This document shows positions 10,524 through 19,598 of a DNA stretch of 64,000 nt, in pieces. The number at the start of each line of letters is the position of its first letter. Position 1 is the stretch's first letter. The translations under genes were made by a program, and so were the position numbers. The DNA comes from an uncultured Celeribacter sp. (GTDB lineage Bacteria > Pseudomonadota > Alphaproteobacteria > Rhodobacterales > Rhodobacteraceae), in contig NZ_OY781106.1 in assembly GCF_963676475.1 (NCBI RefSeq), positions 1,674,001 through 1,738,000 on the forward strand. The letters are read 5' to 3'. The notes beneath the pieces are model-generated. The model ran no database searches, was not told the origin of the DNA, and saw only the letters and a list, made by a program, of their open reading frames with translations.

Positions 10524-13500
10524 TCACATCTTGAAAATGCGATAGATCGCCGGAATCACCAGAACAGTCAGCGCCGTCGACGTGAGAAGGCCAAAGAACA
10601 GCGAGATTGCAAGCCCTTGGAAAATCGGATCGGCCAGGATCACAGCTGCGCCGATCATCGCAGCGATTGCGGTCAACAGGATCGGTTTAAACCGCGTCGC
10701 TCCGGCTTCGATCAGAAGCTCTGTCGTCACCTCGCCATTGTCATCGGCATTGCGGATGAAATCGACCAAGAGGATCGAGTTCCGCACAATGATCCCCGCA
10801 AGCGCAATAAACCCGATCATCGAGGGGGCGGAAAACGGCGCATGGAAGAGCCAGTGTCCCAAAATGATCCCAAGAAACGTCAACGGGATCGGCGTCAAGA
10901 TCACCAACGGCAAACGAAACGATCCGAACTGCGCGACCACGAGGATGTAAATCCCCAAAAGTGCCACGCCGAAGGCAGCCCCCATGTCGCGAAACGTAAC
11001 CCAGGTGACCTCCCATTCGCCATCCCACAACAACGTCGGCGTTGAGGTATCGGTGGGCTGACCATGTAGGGAAACTTCCGGCTTCAGACCTTCCGGCCAG
11101 TCCATTGCATCCAGTTTTTCACCGACGGCGAGCATCCCGTAAAGCGGCGCCTCGAAGGCGCCAGCAAGTTCCGCCTGCACCATTTCCGCATCATAGCCGT
11201 TGTGCCGGAAGATCGGGAAAGAGGTTTTCTCCTCCGTGATCTCGACCACGTCCCCCAGCTCGACCACCCCGCGTCCACCGGGCAAGACATCGGCGGGAAC
11301 CGGCGTCGACAGCGCAGTCGCATCCATGACCCGATCCGCTTTGTCCCGCCCGATGACGATTGGGATCGGGCGACGTCCCTCGCCGCGATGCGAATAACCG
11401 ATGGTTGCGTAGCTGTTGAGATACTGCAGTGTTTGCGCGGCATCGGATTCGGCCACACGGTAGAAATTCAGGTCCGAAGGTTTCATTTCAGCGCGCAGAC
11501 GCCGGGCCTGTTCGCCATAGCTGTCATCGGTATCGACGATGAAATCAACACTCTCAAACGCCTCGCGCACCTTGTCGGCCACGGCGCGGCGGGTTTCTCC
11601 ATCCGGGCCATAAATTTCGGCCAGAAGTGTCGAGATCACCGGCGGACCCGGCGGCGGTTCGACCACTTTCATCGCCGTCCCCGGCGGCACCGTGATGCCT
11701 TCGAGCAGCATTTGCCGCAACTCAAGCGCGATGTCATGCGAGGTGCGATCCCGCTCGCCTTTGGGCAAAAGCTTGATCTGCACTTCTCCCATCTGCGGGT
11801 ATTCTCGCAAATAATAGTGTCGCACCAATCCGTTGAAGTTGAACGCCCCCGAGGTGCCCGCATGGGTTTGCGCGGAGACGACCTCCGGCAGGGTCATGGC
11901 CAGTCGACCGGCGGCCTGTGCCACGGCATCGGTGGCCTCGACCGGCGAACCTTCGGGCAGGTCGATCATCACCGAAAGCTCGGATTTATTGTCGAACGGC
12001 AAAAGTTTCACCGTGACGTGTTTGGTATAAAGTGCGCCGAGCGAGCCGAAGGACAGCACGATCACGACAAGCAGGAAAATCCAGGCATGCCCTTTGGTGT
12101 GCAGGATCGGTGTGGCGATTTTGGCGTAAAGCTTGCCCAGCTTGCCGCCGGGGATCTCGCCCTCGGCATGCGCACTGTCGTGATGCAGCTCCGCCCGTCC
12201 GGCGATTTTCAGCATCAGCCAGGGCGTGATCATCACCGCCACGAAGAAGGAGAATATCATCGCAGCCGACGCATTGGCCGGGATCGGCGACATATAGGGG
12301 CCCATCATGCCGGATACGAAAAGCATCGGCAAAAGCGCCACCACCACGGTCAGTGTGGCGACAATGGTGGGGTTGCCGACCTCGGCCACGGCGGCGATGG
12401 CCGCCCCGAAGCGGTTTTGCCCCGGGCGTTTCAGACCCCAATGCCGCGCGATGTTTTCAATCACCACGATGGCGTCATCCACAAGAATGCCGATGGCGAA
12501 AATCAACGCAAAAAGCGACACCCGGTTGAGCGTATAGCCCATGATATAAGAGGCAAACAGCGTCAGAAGGATGGTCACCGGGATGACGATGGCGACCACG
12601 ATGGCCTCGCGCCAACCGATGGCGATCAGCACGAGGCCGACGATGGAAAGCGTCGCCAGAGCGAGGTGGAACAAAAGCTCGTTGGCCTTTTCATTGGCAG
12701 TTTCGCCATAGTCCCGCGTCACCTCGACATCGACGGAGGCGGGAATGATCTCGCCCTTCATCTCCTCGACCCGGTGCAGGATTTCATCGGCGACGATCAC
12801 CGCATTGGCGCCGGCCCGTTTGGCAATCGCAAGGGTCACGGCCGGACGTCGGATCACCGGCGCGTCGAGATCGAGCGTCGTCTCTTCGCCATGTTCCATC
12901 TGAGCGCCCTCACGGGTCAGGGTCGCCACATATTTCTCGTCGAGATCGGAGACGAACCCGACGTCAGCCACATCACGGACATAGACCGTCCGCCCGTCGC
13001 GGGCCGTCAGTTCGAGATTGCCAATGTCTTCGGGCGTGGTCAGAGTTTTGCCGACGATCAGCCCGATCTGTTCGCCACCGTCACGCAGCATGCCAGTGGG
13101 GGCGGCGGAGTTCGCACCCTGCACCTTCCCGACGAGCTGTTGCAACGTGATGCCGTAGAGCGCCAGCTTTTCGGGATCGGGGGCGACACGCAGGGCCTCC
13201 TCTGTGCCGCCGATCACATAGGTGAGCCCGACATTTTCGATCTGTGCCAAACGCACTTCGACCTCTTTCACCACACGGGTGAGATCGGCCGCGTTCATAT
13301 CCGGCGTGTTCTCATCGGGCGCGAAAGTCAGCGCCACGATGGCCACATCGTTGATGCCGCGCCCGACCACCAGGGGTTCGTCGATGCCGACCGGCAGGCG
13401 GTCGAAATTGGCCATGATCCGGTCGCGCACCCGCACAATGGCGGTCTCGGAGGGCACCCCCACTTCAAAGCGGGCAGTCACCATGATCGAATCGTCATAG

Positions 13501-13790
13501 CTTTGAGAATAGACGTGTTCGACCTCGTCGATGCCTTTGACGATGGTCTCCAGCGGTTCGGTCACAAGTTTCAGACCGTCCTGCGCCTTGAGGCCCGGGG
13601 TCTGGACGTGAATATCCACGAGCGGCACGGAGATTTGCGGCTCCTCCTCGCGTGGCAGAGAGATCAGGGCAATCATCCCCACCGCCAAGGCAGCCAAAAG
13701 GAACAGCGGCGTCAGAGGAGAGAGGATAAAGCTACGGGTCAGATGGCCGGCAATGCCAAGCGCGCCCGTCGGTCCGTGCGGATTACTCAT
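10524..13790 (-). CDS. RND efflux transporter permease subunit (AcrB-like)
   Basis: This is an inner-membrane proton-driven efflux pump of the resistance-nodulation-division superfamily, about 1,088 residues. It has a first transmembrane helix followed by a large periplasmic domain, two halves of six helices, and the proton-relay motif ILVDDAIVVIENIARH in TM4. The start at 13790 (MSNPHGP) is preferred over a TTG six bases upstream. It overlaps the adaptor gene stop by 8 bases, so the two are translationally coupled. No outer-membrane factor lies nearby, so a TolC-like partner elsewhere is assumed. Substrate cannot be predicted from the sequence. Confidence 0.93.
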   Translation of the reverse strand: MSNPHGPTGALGIAGHLTRSFILSPLTPLFLLAALAVGMIALISLPREEEPQISVPLVDIHVQTPGLKAQDGLKLVTEPLETIVKGIDEVEHVYSQSYDDSIMVTARFEVGVPSETAIVRVRDRIMANFDRLPVGIDEPLVVGRGINDVAIVALTFAPDENTPDMNAADLTRVVKEVEVRLAQIENVGLTYVIGGTEEALRVAPDPEKLALYGITLQQLVGKVQGANSAAPTGMLRDGGEQIGLIVGKTLTTPEDIGNLELTARDGRTVYVRDVADVGFVSDLDEKYVATLTREGAQMEHGEETTLDLDAPVIRRPAVTLAIAKRAGANAVIVADEILHRVEEMKGEIIPASVDVEVTRDYGETANEKANELLFHLALATLSIVGLVLIAIGWREAIVVAIVIPVTILLTLFASYIMGYTLNRVSLFALIFAIGILVDDAIVVIENIARHWGLKRPGQNRFGAAIAAVAEVGNPTIVATLTVVVALLPMLFVSGMMGPYMSPIPANASAAMIFSFFVAVMITPWLMLKIAGRAELHHDSAHAEGEIPGGKLGKLYAKIATPILHTKGHAWIFLLVVIVLSFGSLGALYTKHVTVKLLPFDNKSELSVMIDLPEGSPVEATDAVAQAAGRLAMTLPEVVSAQTHAGTSGAFNFNGLVRHYYLREYPQMGEVQIKLLPKGERDRTSHDIALELRQMLLEGITVPPGTAMKVVEPPPGPPVISTLLAEIYGPDGETRRAVADKVREAFESVDFIVDTDDSYGEQARRLRAEMKPSDLNFYRVAESDAAQTLQYLNSYATIGYSHRGEGRRPIPIVIGRDKADRVMDATALSTPVPADVLPGGRGVVELGDVVEITEEKTSFPIFRHNGYDAEMVQAELAGAFEAPLYGMLAVGEKLDAMDWPEGLKPEVSLHGQPTDTSTPTLLWDGEWEVTWVTFRDMGAAFGVALLGIYILVVAQFGSFRLPLVILTPIPLTFLGIILGHWLFHAPFSAPSMIGFIALAGIIVRNSILLVDFIRNADDNGEVTTELLIEAGATRFKPILLTAIAAMIGAAVILADPIFQGLAISLFFGLLTSTALTVLVIPAIYRIFKM

Positions 13791-14829
13791 GATCAATCAC
13801 CACCACATCGCCAGCGCTCAGCCCGCTGAGGATTTCGACGTTAAGAACACCCTCCCGCATCACCTCATTGCCCGGAACGACAACGCGTTCGATGCGTTGA
13901 TCGCCGATTTCAACCTGCACGAAATCGAGCCCGCCAGATTGCGACAGTGCCGTTTGCGGCACCAAAAGCGCCTCATGGCTTCCGACCGGGAGTTGCACCT
14001 GAACCCGGCGCCCGATGAAACGATCATCGAGGCCTTCTACCTCGACATCGGCTTCGACACGGCCGCCTTGGATCAAGGGGTAGATTTTCGCCAATGTTCC
14101 GATTGCGATGCCGTCGGCGCCAGAAATTTGGCCTGAAATTGGGCCCGAAATCTGACCGGAAGTTTGGTCAGAAATCTGGCCCAGAATCTGGAGCGTGTCG
14201 CCCTCGCTCAGGCGATCCGCGTAGCGTTCGGAGACGCCAAGACGCAGGAAGGTGCCGCCCGCACCAATGAGAGCCACCTGTTCACCGCCCATGATGACCG
14301 CACCTTTCGACACCGGCACATCGAGCACCACGCCCGCTTCGGGAGCGAGCACTTCGCCCTCTTCGATCTGGCGTGACACGACCTGGCGCTCGGCCTGTAG
14401 CGAGGTGATCTGACCTTCGAGCACGGTGACATTGGTTTGCAACGCCTGAAGGCTCGAGGTCGAAATCACGCCCCGTTCCGACAGCGACTCGCCCCGCGTC
14501 AGATCGTCCTGCGCTTTCTCAAGCTGGGAATTATAGGCGTCGAGCTGAGCGTCGAGGCCTTCGATCTGGAACAAAAGTTTGGTGTCTTCGATCAGCGCCA
14601 CACGTTGGCCCGCCTCGACCAGGTCACCCTCGGTCACATCCAGCGTGGTGATCGTGCCGCCGATGCGCGCACGTGCAGGCACCTGATCGCGGGGCTCGAT
14701 TTCGGCATAGACCGGCTTCCATTCGGTAAGCGGCTGTGGCGTGAGCGTGAGGGTTTCAGAGAACGCGGGATGTCCGACCAGGATCGACCCGGGCAGAAGC
14801 ATCATCGTGAGCAAAAGGGTGCGGCGCAT
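13783..14829 (-). CDS. RND efflux periplasmic adaptor subunit (HlyD/AcrA-like)
   Basis: This is the membrane-fusion partner of the downstream RND permease, linking it to an outer-membrane channel. The chosen start at 14829 gives MRRTLLLTMMLLPGSILVG, a clear signal peptide, with GAGG upstream; a longer frame to 14871 would bury it. The order is a biotinyl-lipoyl-like half motif, a coiled-coil hairpin (about residues 80-135), a second half motif and a beta-barrel. A run of near-repeats GQIS/DQTS/GQIS/GPIS/GQIS/GAD (about 213-238) is inserted in the barrel region and is unusual. The C-terminus ends at GDVVVIDHE, the typical membrane-proximal end. Confidence 0.92.
   Translation of the reverse strand: MRRTLLLTMMLLPGSILVGHPAFSETLTLTPQPLTEWKPVYAEIEPRDQVPARARIGGTITTLDVTEGDLVEAGQRVALIEDTKLLFQIEGLDAQLDAYNSQLEKAQDDLTRGESLSERGVISTSSLQALQTNVTVLEGQITSLQAERQVVSRQIEEGEVLAPEAGVVLDVPVSKGAVIMGGEQVALIGAGGTFLRLGVSERYADRLSEGDTLQILGQISDQTSGQISGPISGQISGADGIAIGTLAKIYPLIQGGRVEADVEVEGLDDRFIGRRVQVQLPVGSHEALLVPQTALSQSGGLDFVQVEIGDQRIERVVVPGNEVMREGVLNVEILSGLSAGDVVVIDHE
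14118..14192 (-). repeat. 12-base-like tandem repeat inside the adaptor gene
   Basis: Roughly six degenerate 12-base units encode tetrapeptides of the pattern G-Q-I-S or variants (GQIS, DQTS, GQIS, GPIS, GQIS, GADG). The unit length is a multiple of three, so expansion or contraction would keep the reading frame. Confidence 0.75.
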
Positions 14830-14983
14830 TTTGACCTCGATTCTGGCGTCAGGCGGCGACCTAACATTCAATTTTTTGCATATGTATCAAATTCTATACC
14901 TTAAGCAAGCATAGCCTGAGCCGAACCGACAGAAAAATATCGCATTCTGTCGTATCTTGTCGTTTTTGACGAGCTATGGCGCC

Positions 14984-16063
14984 TCAGGCGATGTTGTCCT
15001 GCGCCATCGAGGCCGTTTTGATCACCGCGTGACAGCCACTCCCCACGCGCAGCCCCAAAGCCGCAACGGATCGCGTCGTGACCCGTGACAACACCCGGCC
15101 CGCCCCGGTTTGCAGCGCGACCAAAACGGCGGGTCCCTGCGCTTCGGACATCTCTACGATGGTTCCGGTTAGAATATTGAGTGCGGAAAGCCCCGTTGGG
15201 CGCTCAGGCGCCAGAATGACATCATGTGCGGCGATCCGCAGGCGTATCTCAGCCCCCGGATCTGCCGCCAGATGCGGAAGAAACAAGGCCTCCCCTCCAG
15301 CGCTCAACTCGGTCAACCCGTCCGGGTGATGGGCCAGAACTTTTGCCCGGATCACCGCCCCTGCCCCTTTCGCTCCGACCGGCAGAACGGCAGGATTGCC
15401 AAGTACGGCTTCGGCGCTTCCCTGCCCGATCACACGACCGGCTTCGAGCGCAATCACTGTGGTGGCCAAACGCGCCACTTCGGCGGGGCTGTGGCTGACA
15501 TAGAGCACCGGGATCGCAATTTCATCGCGCAAACGTTCGAAATAGGGCAGAATTTCCGCTTTGCGTGCATCGTCCAGAGCCGCCAGCGGTTCATCGGCGA
15601 GGATCATTTCCGCCCCCGACAAAAGTGCCCGACCGATGGCCACCCGCTGTTGTTCTCCGCCCGACAACCCCTCGGGATGACGGTCCAGAAGCGCGCCGAT
15701 GCCCAGCATCTCGACCATCTTCGCAACCTCATGTTGTGGTACATCGCGTTTGGAAAACCGCCGCCCGAAGGCGAGATTTTGCGCCACGGTGAGATGCGGG
15801 AACAGCCGCGCGTCCTGAAAAATCATGCCGATGCGACGTTTGTGCGGCGGCAGGCAAGGCCCGGTCTCGCTGTCACAAAGCACGCGATCCGACAACACGA
15901 TCCGCGCATGATCCGGTTTGAAAATCCCCGCGATGGCCCGCAGCACAGTGGATTTGCCGGAGCCGGAGCGCCCGAACAGCACGGTGATGCCCTCGGGCAC
16001 GTCAAAGTCGAGATCGAGGGAAAAGCCCGGAAATTGATGTTGCAACGTGACACGCAAACTCAT
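14984..16063 (-). CDS. modC: Molybdate ABC transporter ATP-binding protein ModC
   Basis: ModC hydrolyses ATP to drive molybdate import through ModB. Walker A is GRSGSGKST (residues 31-39). The signature is LSGGEQQRVAIGRAL, followed by the Walker B sequence MILADEPLAALD. The C-terminal third (about 285-350) is a Mop/TOBE-like molybdate-binding domain, with PTGLSALNILTGTIVEM marking its start; this separates ModC from generic ABC ATPases. At 359 residues it is full length. It overlaps modB by 4 bases. No molybdate-binding ModA is found on this side of the operon. Confidence 0.94.
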   Translation of the reverse strand: MSLRVTLQHQFPGFSLDLDFDVPEGITVLFGRSGSGKSTVLRAIAGIFKPDHARIVLSDRVLCDSETGPCLPPHKRRIGMIFQDARLFPHLTVAQNLAFGRRFSKRDVPQHEVAKMVEMLGIGALLDRHPEGLSGGEQQRVAIGRALLSGAEMILADEPLAALDDARKAEILPYFERLRDEIAIPVLYVSHSPAEVARLATTVIALEAGRVIGQGSAEAVLGNPAVLPVGAKGAGAVIRAKVLAHHPDGLTELSAGGEALFLPHLAADPGAEIRLRIAAHDVILAPERPTGLSALNILTGTIVEMSEAQGPAVLVALQTGAGRVLSRVTTRSVAALGLRVGSGCHAVIKTASMAQDNIA

Positions 16064-16761
16064 GAGCGCCCTCCCCCCGACATGCGCCGGGCCAGGACTT
16101 CGGACAGAACGAGCGCGCCCATGGCCAAAACGAGAGACACAAGGACCAGACGCAACGCGGCGCTCTCTCCGCCCGGCACCTGCAAAAAGGCATAGATCGC
16201 CGAGGGCAAGGTGCGGGTCTCGCCCGGAATGTTGGACACAAATGTGATCGTTGCGCCGAATTCGCCCAAGGCCTTAGCAAAGGCCAGCACCGCACCGGCG
16301 AGGATGCCGGGCCATGACAAGGGCAAGGTGACGCGAAAGAAGACGTTCAGAGGCGAGGCCCCCAAGGTTGCGGCGGCCTCTTCAAGGCGCGGGTTCACCG
16401 CTTCGATCGACAGCCGGATGGCGCGCACCATAAGTGGAAACCCCATGATCGCCGCGGCCAACGCGGCCCCCGTCCAGCGAAAGGAAAAGACGATGCCGAA
16501 GTTTTGCAGAAAAGCCCCAAGAGGCGCACGGGTTCCGAACGTCATCAACAACAGATAGCCTGTGACCACAGGCGGCAACACCAGTGGCAAATGCACCAGA
16601 CCATTGAGCACCTGACGTCCGGGAAAGCGCCACCGGGCCAGAGCATAAGCCGTGAAAATGCCGAAAGGCAGGCTGGCACAGGCCGCCCAAAAGGCAACTT
16701 TCAAAGAAAGAGCGATGGCCTGCCACTCTTCCGGCCCCAACCCGCCGCTGTCCGATGTCAC
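16060..16761 (-). CDS. modB: Molybdate ABC transporter permease ModB
   Basis: ModB is the inner-membrane permease of the molybdate importer, 233 residues with about five to six transmembrane helices and the binding-protein-dependent EAA loop (EEAAATLGASPLNVFFRVTL). It starts with GTG at 16761, where the frame opens in MTSDSGGLGPEEW. No strong Shine-Dalgarno is seen, but the start is embedded in GTGA overlapping the stop of a 32-residue upstream ORF, which could deliver ribosomes by coupling. It overlaps modC by 4 bases. The expected modA gene upstream is absent. Confidence 0.93.
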   Translation of the reverse strand: MTSDSGGLGPEEWQAIALSLKVAFWAACASLPFGIFTAYALARWRFPGRQVLNGLVHLPLVLPPVVTGYLLLMTFGTRAPLGAFLQNFGIVFSFRWTGAALAAAIMGFPLMVRAIRLSIEAVNPRLEEAAATLGASPLNVFFRVTLPLSWPGILAGAVLAFAKALGEFGATITFVSNIPGETRTLPSAIYAFLQVPGGESAALRLVLVSLVLAMGALVLSEVLARRMSGGGRS

Positions 16762-16856
16762 AGCATGCCACCCGACAGGATCACAGGTCCGCCCATCTGC
16801 GCGGTTGTTTTAATGTCGCACATGATATCGCCCATGATATCGCAAGATCGCTTCAT
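16758..16856 (-). CDS. Possible 32-residue ORF coupled to modB
   Basis: An ATG at 16856 opens a frame that ends in a TGA overlapping the GTG start of modB by 4 bases. The peptide begins MKRSCDIMGDIMCDIKTTAQ, with a striking repeat (CDIM, GDIM, CDI) that reflects two direct copies of CGATATCATG in the DNA. It is too short to assign. It could be a leader peptide, a remnant of the missing modA gene region, or chance. The overlap arrangement is the main reason to record it. Confidence 0.35.
   Translation of the reverse strand: MKRSCDIMGDIMCDIKTTAQMGGPVILSGGML
16820..16849. promoter_or_regulatory. Direct repeat of CGATATCATG upstream of modB (possible operator)
   Basis: On the minus strand two copies of CGATATCATG start 13 bases apart, each centred on the palindrome GATATC and spaced for two turns or fewer. 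The position just upstream of modBC makes a molybdate-dependent regulator site conceivable, but the sequence was not matched to a known Mo-box. Confidence 0.3.
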
Positions 16857-17323
16857 GCTGCTCATTGTCATTGGCCCTTCTGTCCCGCCTGCGGGAGGCA
16901 GTTTCCTCAGAATCGCGCGTTTTCGCAAGCCCCCCCTTCGCCCCCGGTCGCAAGTCCCTTTGCCCCATGAGCGACATAGCGGCGAGGCAGCGGCGGCACA
17001 ACCTTGCCGCGCCGCAGCACCCGAATCATATGACCGCGAGATTTGAAGGACGCCTCAGAGATCCGAACGGCTCGCCAAATTAACCAAGACTCTCTCTTTT
17101 GATCTTTTTTTTTGAGTGTTTTTTAACCATGACCCCACCAGAAAAGACCAAAAAGCTATCGAAGTTAATAAATAGCTAAGTAATTTCTCCGGCCCCACGG
17201 TAGGCAAGATCATCCGAGTCATGTACGTTGTTCCCATGCAGCATTTGATCTGAGATCGCTCCTGTTGCTTCGATATGTGATTGTTTGGCATGAAAGTGTC
17301 GTAAGACGAGTTCCGGAGGAATA
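16857..17323. other. 467-base intergenic region upstream of modBC and the sugar transferase
   Basis: No supported gene is seen. The left half (to about 17080) is GC-rich. The right half, 17090-17200, is markedly AT-rich for this genome with runs such as TTTTTTTTT and TTTTTT, as is common for regulated exopolysaccharide promoters. Short open frames on both strands lack ribosome-binding sites and recognisable composition. Confidence 0.5.
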
Positions 17324-18008
17324 ATGGTCTTCTCTACAAAACCCGAGCGAACTTTTGGTACATCTGCAAATGCAGTTGATCTCCCGCAGGTGAATTTTTC
17401 TGTGTATGAAGCTTTTGGCAAACGGCTTTTCGATTTATTGTTTTTCTTTCTTGTTGCCCCGATCGTTGTGCCCGTCATTCTGATTTTGGCCATTCTGGTC
17501 AAAATGGACGGTGGCCCGGCATTTTATGCCCAACGCCGCATCGGCAAAGACGGACGAACCTTTCAATTCTACAAACTGCGCTCTATGCGCGTGAATGCCG
17601 ACCAGCTTTTGGTAAAGCTCTGCAAAGAGAACCCGGAAATCGCGGAAGAATGGAACACCTATCAAAAGTTGCGCCATGACCCCCGGATCACCCGCATCGG
17701 CAATTTCATCCGCAAGACATCTTTGGACGAGTTGCCTCAGGTGCTGAATGTGCTGAAGGGCGATATGAGCTTTGTCGGCCCGCGCCCGTTCATGCCCAGC
17801 CAGCAGATGCTCTATGAAAACGCCAAAGGGCAGGCCTATTTCGAGTCCGGGCATCACCGGCATGTGGCAGGTCTCCGGTCGTGGCGAAACCAGCTTTGTC
17901 GCCCGCGTGAAGTTCGACAATCTTTATCACCGCAAACAAAGTTTTCGGACCGATATAAGCCTGATCCTGCGCACGGTCATGGTGGTCTTCAAATCCACGG
18001 GCCATTAA
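17324..18008 (+). pseudogene. Exopolysaccharide sugar transferase with a frameshift near the C-terminus
   Basis: This is a bacterial sugar transferase of the undecaprenyl-phosphate hexose-1-phosphate transferase family (ExoY-like). It has a membrane helix at about residues 37-60, then YAQRRIGKDGRTFQFYKLRSM and TSLDELPQVLNVLKGDMSFVGPRP. At about 17846-17850 the frame breaks: the first frame reads YFESG then loses similarity, while another frame continues PGITGMWQVSGRGE to a stop at 18008. The conserved Arg before PGITG is missing, consistent with loss of about five bases. Either the gene is inactivated or this is a sequencing error. Unbroken translation in the first frame would run to 18034 with an unrelated tail. 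Confidence 0.82.
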
Positions 18009-18071
18009 GGCCCGGTCACGAGGCAAGCGACTGATCCGCAGAAACGGTCCTCGAAGATGAGATAAGAGTTT

Positions 18072-18103
18072 GAAAAGCCCTTCCCTCTGCGGAAGGGCTT
18101 TTC
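18072..18103. terminator. Bidirectional terminator after the sugar transferase
   Basis: A perfect 13-bp stem (GAAAAGCCCTTCC and its complement) closes a 6-base loop, with A-rich and T-rich stem ends. It lies between convergent genes and can act on both strands. Confidence 0.92.
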
Positions 18104-18152
18104 GCATGCATCAAAGCTCATTGTGGTCCAAAGCGCACTATGCGCGACAAAC

Positions 18153-19598
18153 TCACTGTGCCAAATCAAGAAGACAGGCTGCCGTCACCCGCGCCGCGCG
18201 CAGGTCTGTGCGGGCATAGACCCCCGTCAGGATCAAACCGCCAAGAGCCTCCCCGTCACAGGGCAACTCTCCACTCCCGATCCAAAGAACTTCGCCGGCC
18301 AGCGTCGCCGACAAGGCAAAATTTTGCGCATAATAGCTCGACGGGCGCCCCGCTTCGGGCAGAGCATAAAGCGCCACATCGCGATCCCGACCGATGTAGA
18401 ACAGATCCGCCAGAATATCGCGATTGCCACTGACAACGGGAAGGTTTTCGATTTCAGCGAGCGTCAGAATGCTTTCGGACAGGACATGGCGCCCGAGATA
18501 GCGTTGGAGCAAAGGATCGTCCTTTGCATTTTGCGGCCAGGGGGCCAGAACGATCAGGACCGGCAGGAGGACGGAGAGCACCAGATTGGCGCTCAGCGCG
18601 ATCCAGCGTCCAAGACGCGGCAGGACAATGACGGCCAGGATCACGCCAGAGAAATAGGTCGCGATCGCCCAATTGGCATAGGCTTTTTCCAAAAGCGCCT
18701 GAACGGTGACGGTCAGCAGCGCCGGGATGGAAAACAGCATGAGCGCGAAGTGAGCCCCACGTTTGGGCCGCAGGTAGGCCACGATCAGCGCGCCCATGGT
18801 CACAGGGCCGAACACCCCGAACTGACTGAAAAAGAACTCTGCCATCGACCCGAAATCAAAGGCCGCACCGTCTCGAACCCAACCGGCGTTGTCCATCGTA
18901 TGCGACACGGTGGTCAGATCATGCGACAGGTTCCACAGCACATTCGGCAGAATAGTGACGACAAATCCCGCAATCATCACGACGAGATTGCGCCAGCCCG
19001 GACGCAGGCCCGGCTGGGTGAGCATCACCATGGCGGAGCCGATGAGGAAATAGATCGCGGCGTATTTCGCCATGAAGGCGAGGCCAGCAAAGACACCGAC
19101 GGCCAGCGCATCGCGCAGGTGGCGGGTCTCAATGGTGCGGAAAAAGAACAGAAGAGCCGCGGCATAGAACGGCGCCATCACCGTGTCGGTCGAGATCATG
19201 ACGGAGCCCAAGGCCACGAAGGGCAGGCTCAGGTACAGCGCAACGGTCCAAAGCGCGGCTTCGCGCCCGAACAGCCGTGCAGCCAAAGCGCCGAGAAGAT
19301 AGGCGGTGATCCCGTGCAGCACCGCCCCCGGCATCCGCACCCAAAAGGCGGCGTCCGATCCGGCCAGATCGGTGACGAGACGGATCAGCCAGCCGATCAG
19401 AGGCGGTTTGGAATAATAGCCGAAATCGAGGTTCTGGCCCCAGAACCAATATTGCACCTCATCGACGAAGAGATCGGTGCGATCAAACGCCAAGGCCAAA
19501 AGCCGCAGCGCGACGGCCACGGCAATGAAGATCAGCGCCAGAGGACGCCAGCTTTGCGGCTCAGTCCGAGACGGCATTGTCGGCGCGGCGATTTGCAT
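18153..19598 (-). CDS. Glycosyltransferase family 39 membrane protein (ArnT/Rgt-like)
   Basis: This is a polytopic membrane glycosyltransferase of about 481 residues that uses a polyprenyl-phosphate-linked sugar donor on the periplasmic side. The first loop contains DRTDLFVDEVQYWFWGQNL with the catalytic-type Asp-Glu pair, followed by YYSKPPLIGWLIR, both hallmarks of PMT/ArnT-type enzymes. It overlaps the upstream small LABN gene by 38 bases; a start at 19577 (MPSRTEP) would still overlap by 17. Together with the GT2 and LABN genes it resembles lipid A or LPS-core sugar modification modules such as Arn and Rgt. The sugar is not determinable from the sequence. Confidence 0.82.
   Translation of the reverse strand: MQIAAPTMPSRTEPQSWRPLALIFIAVAVALRLLALAFDRTDLFVDEVQYWFWGQNLDFGYYSKPPLIGWLIRLVTDLAGSDAAFWVRMPGAVLHGITAYLLGALAARLFGREAALWTVALYLSLPFVALGSVMISTDTVMAPFYAAALLFFFRTIETRHLRDALAVGVFAGLAFMAKYAAIYFLIGSAMVMLTQPGLRPGWRNLVVMIAGFVVTILPNVLWNLSHDLTTVSHTMDNAGWVRDGAAFDFGSMAEFFFSQFGVFGPVTMGALIVAYLRPKRGAHFALMLFSIPALLTVTVQALLEKAYANWAIATYFSGVILAVIVLPRLGRWIALSANLVLSVLLPVLIVLAPWPQNAKDDPLLQRYLGRHVLSESILTLAEIENLPVVSGNRDILADLFYIGRDRDVALYALPEAGRPSSYYAQNFALSATLAGEVLWIGSGELPCDGEALGGLILTGVYARTDLRAARVTAACLLDLAQ

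Noticed and set aside
11202..13829. An 875-codon open frame on the plus strand across the RND permease
   Set aside because: It is the antisense shadow of the AcrB-like gene, with His/Arg/Asp-rich composition and no ribosome-binding site or recognisable domain.
16857..17083. Short plus- and minus-strand open frames near the modB upstream region as a modA gene
   Set aside because: They are below 80 codons, Arg-rich and lack a signal peptide or any periplasmic binding protein motif.
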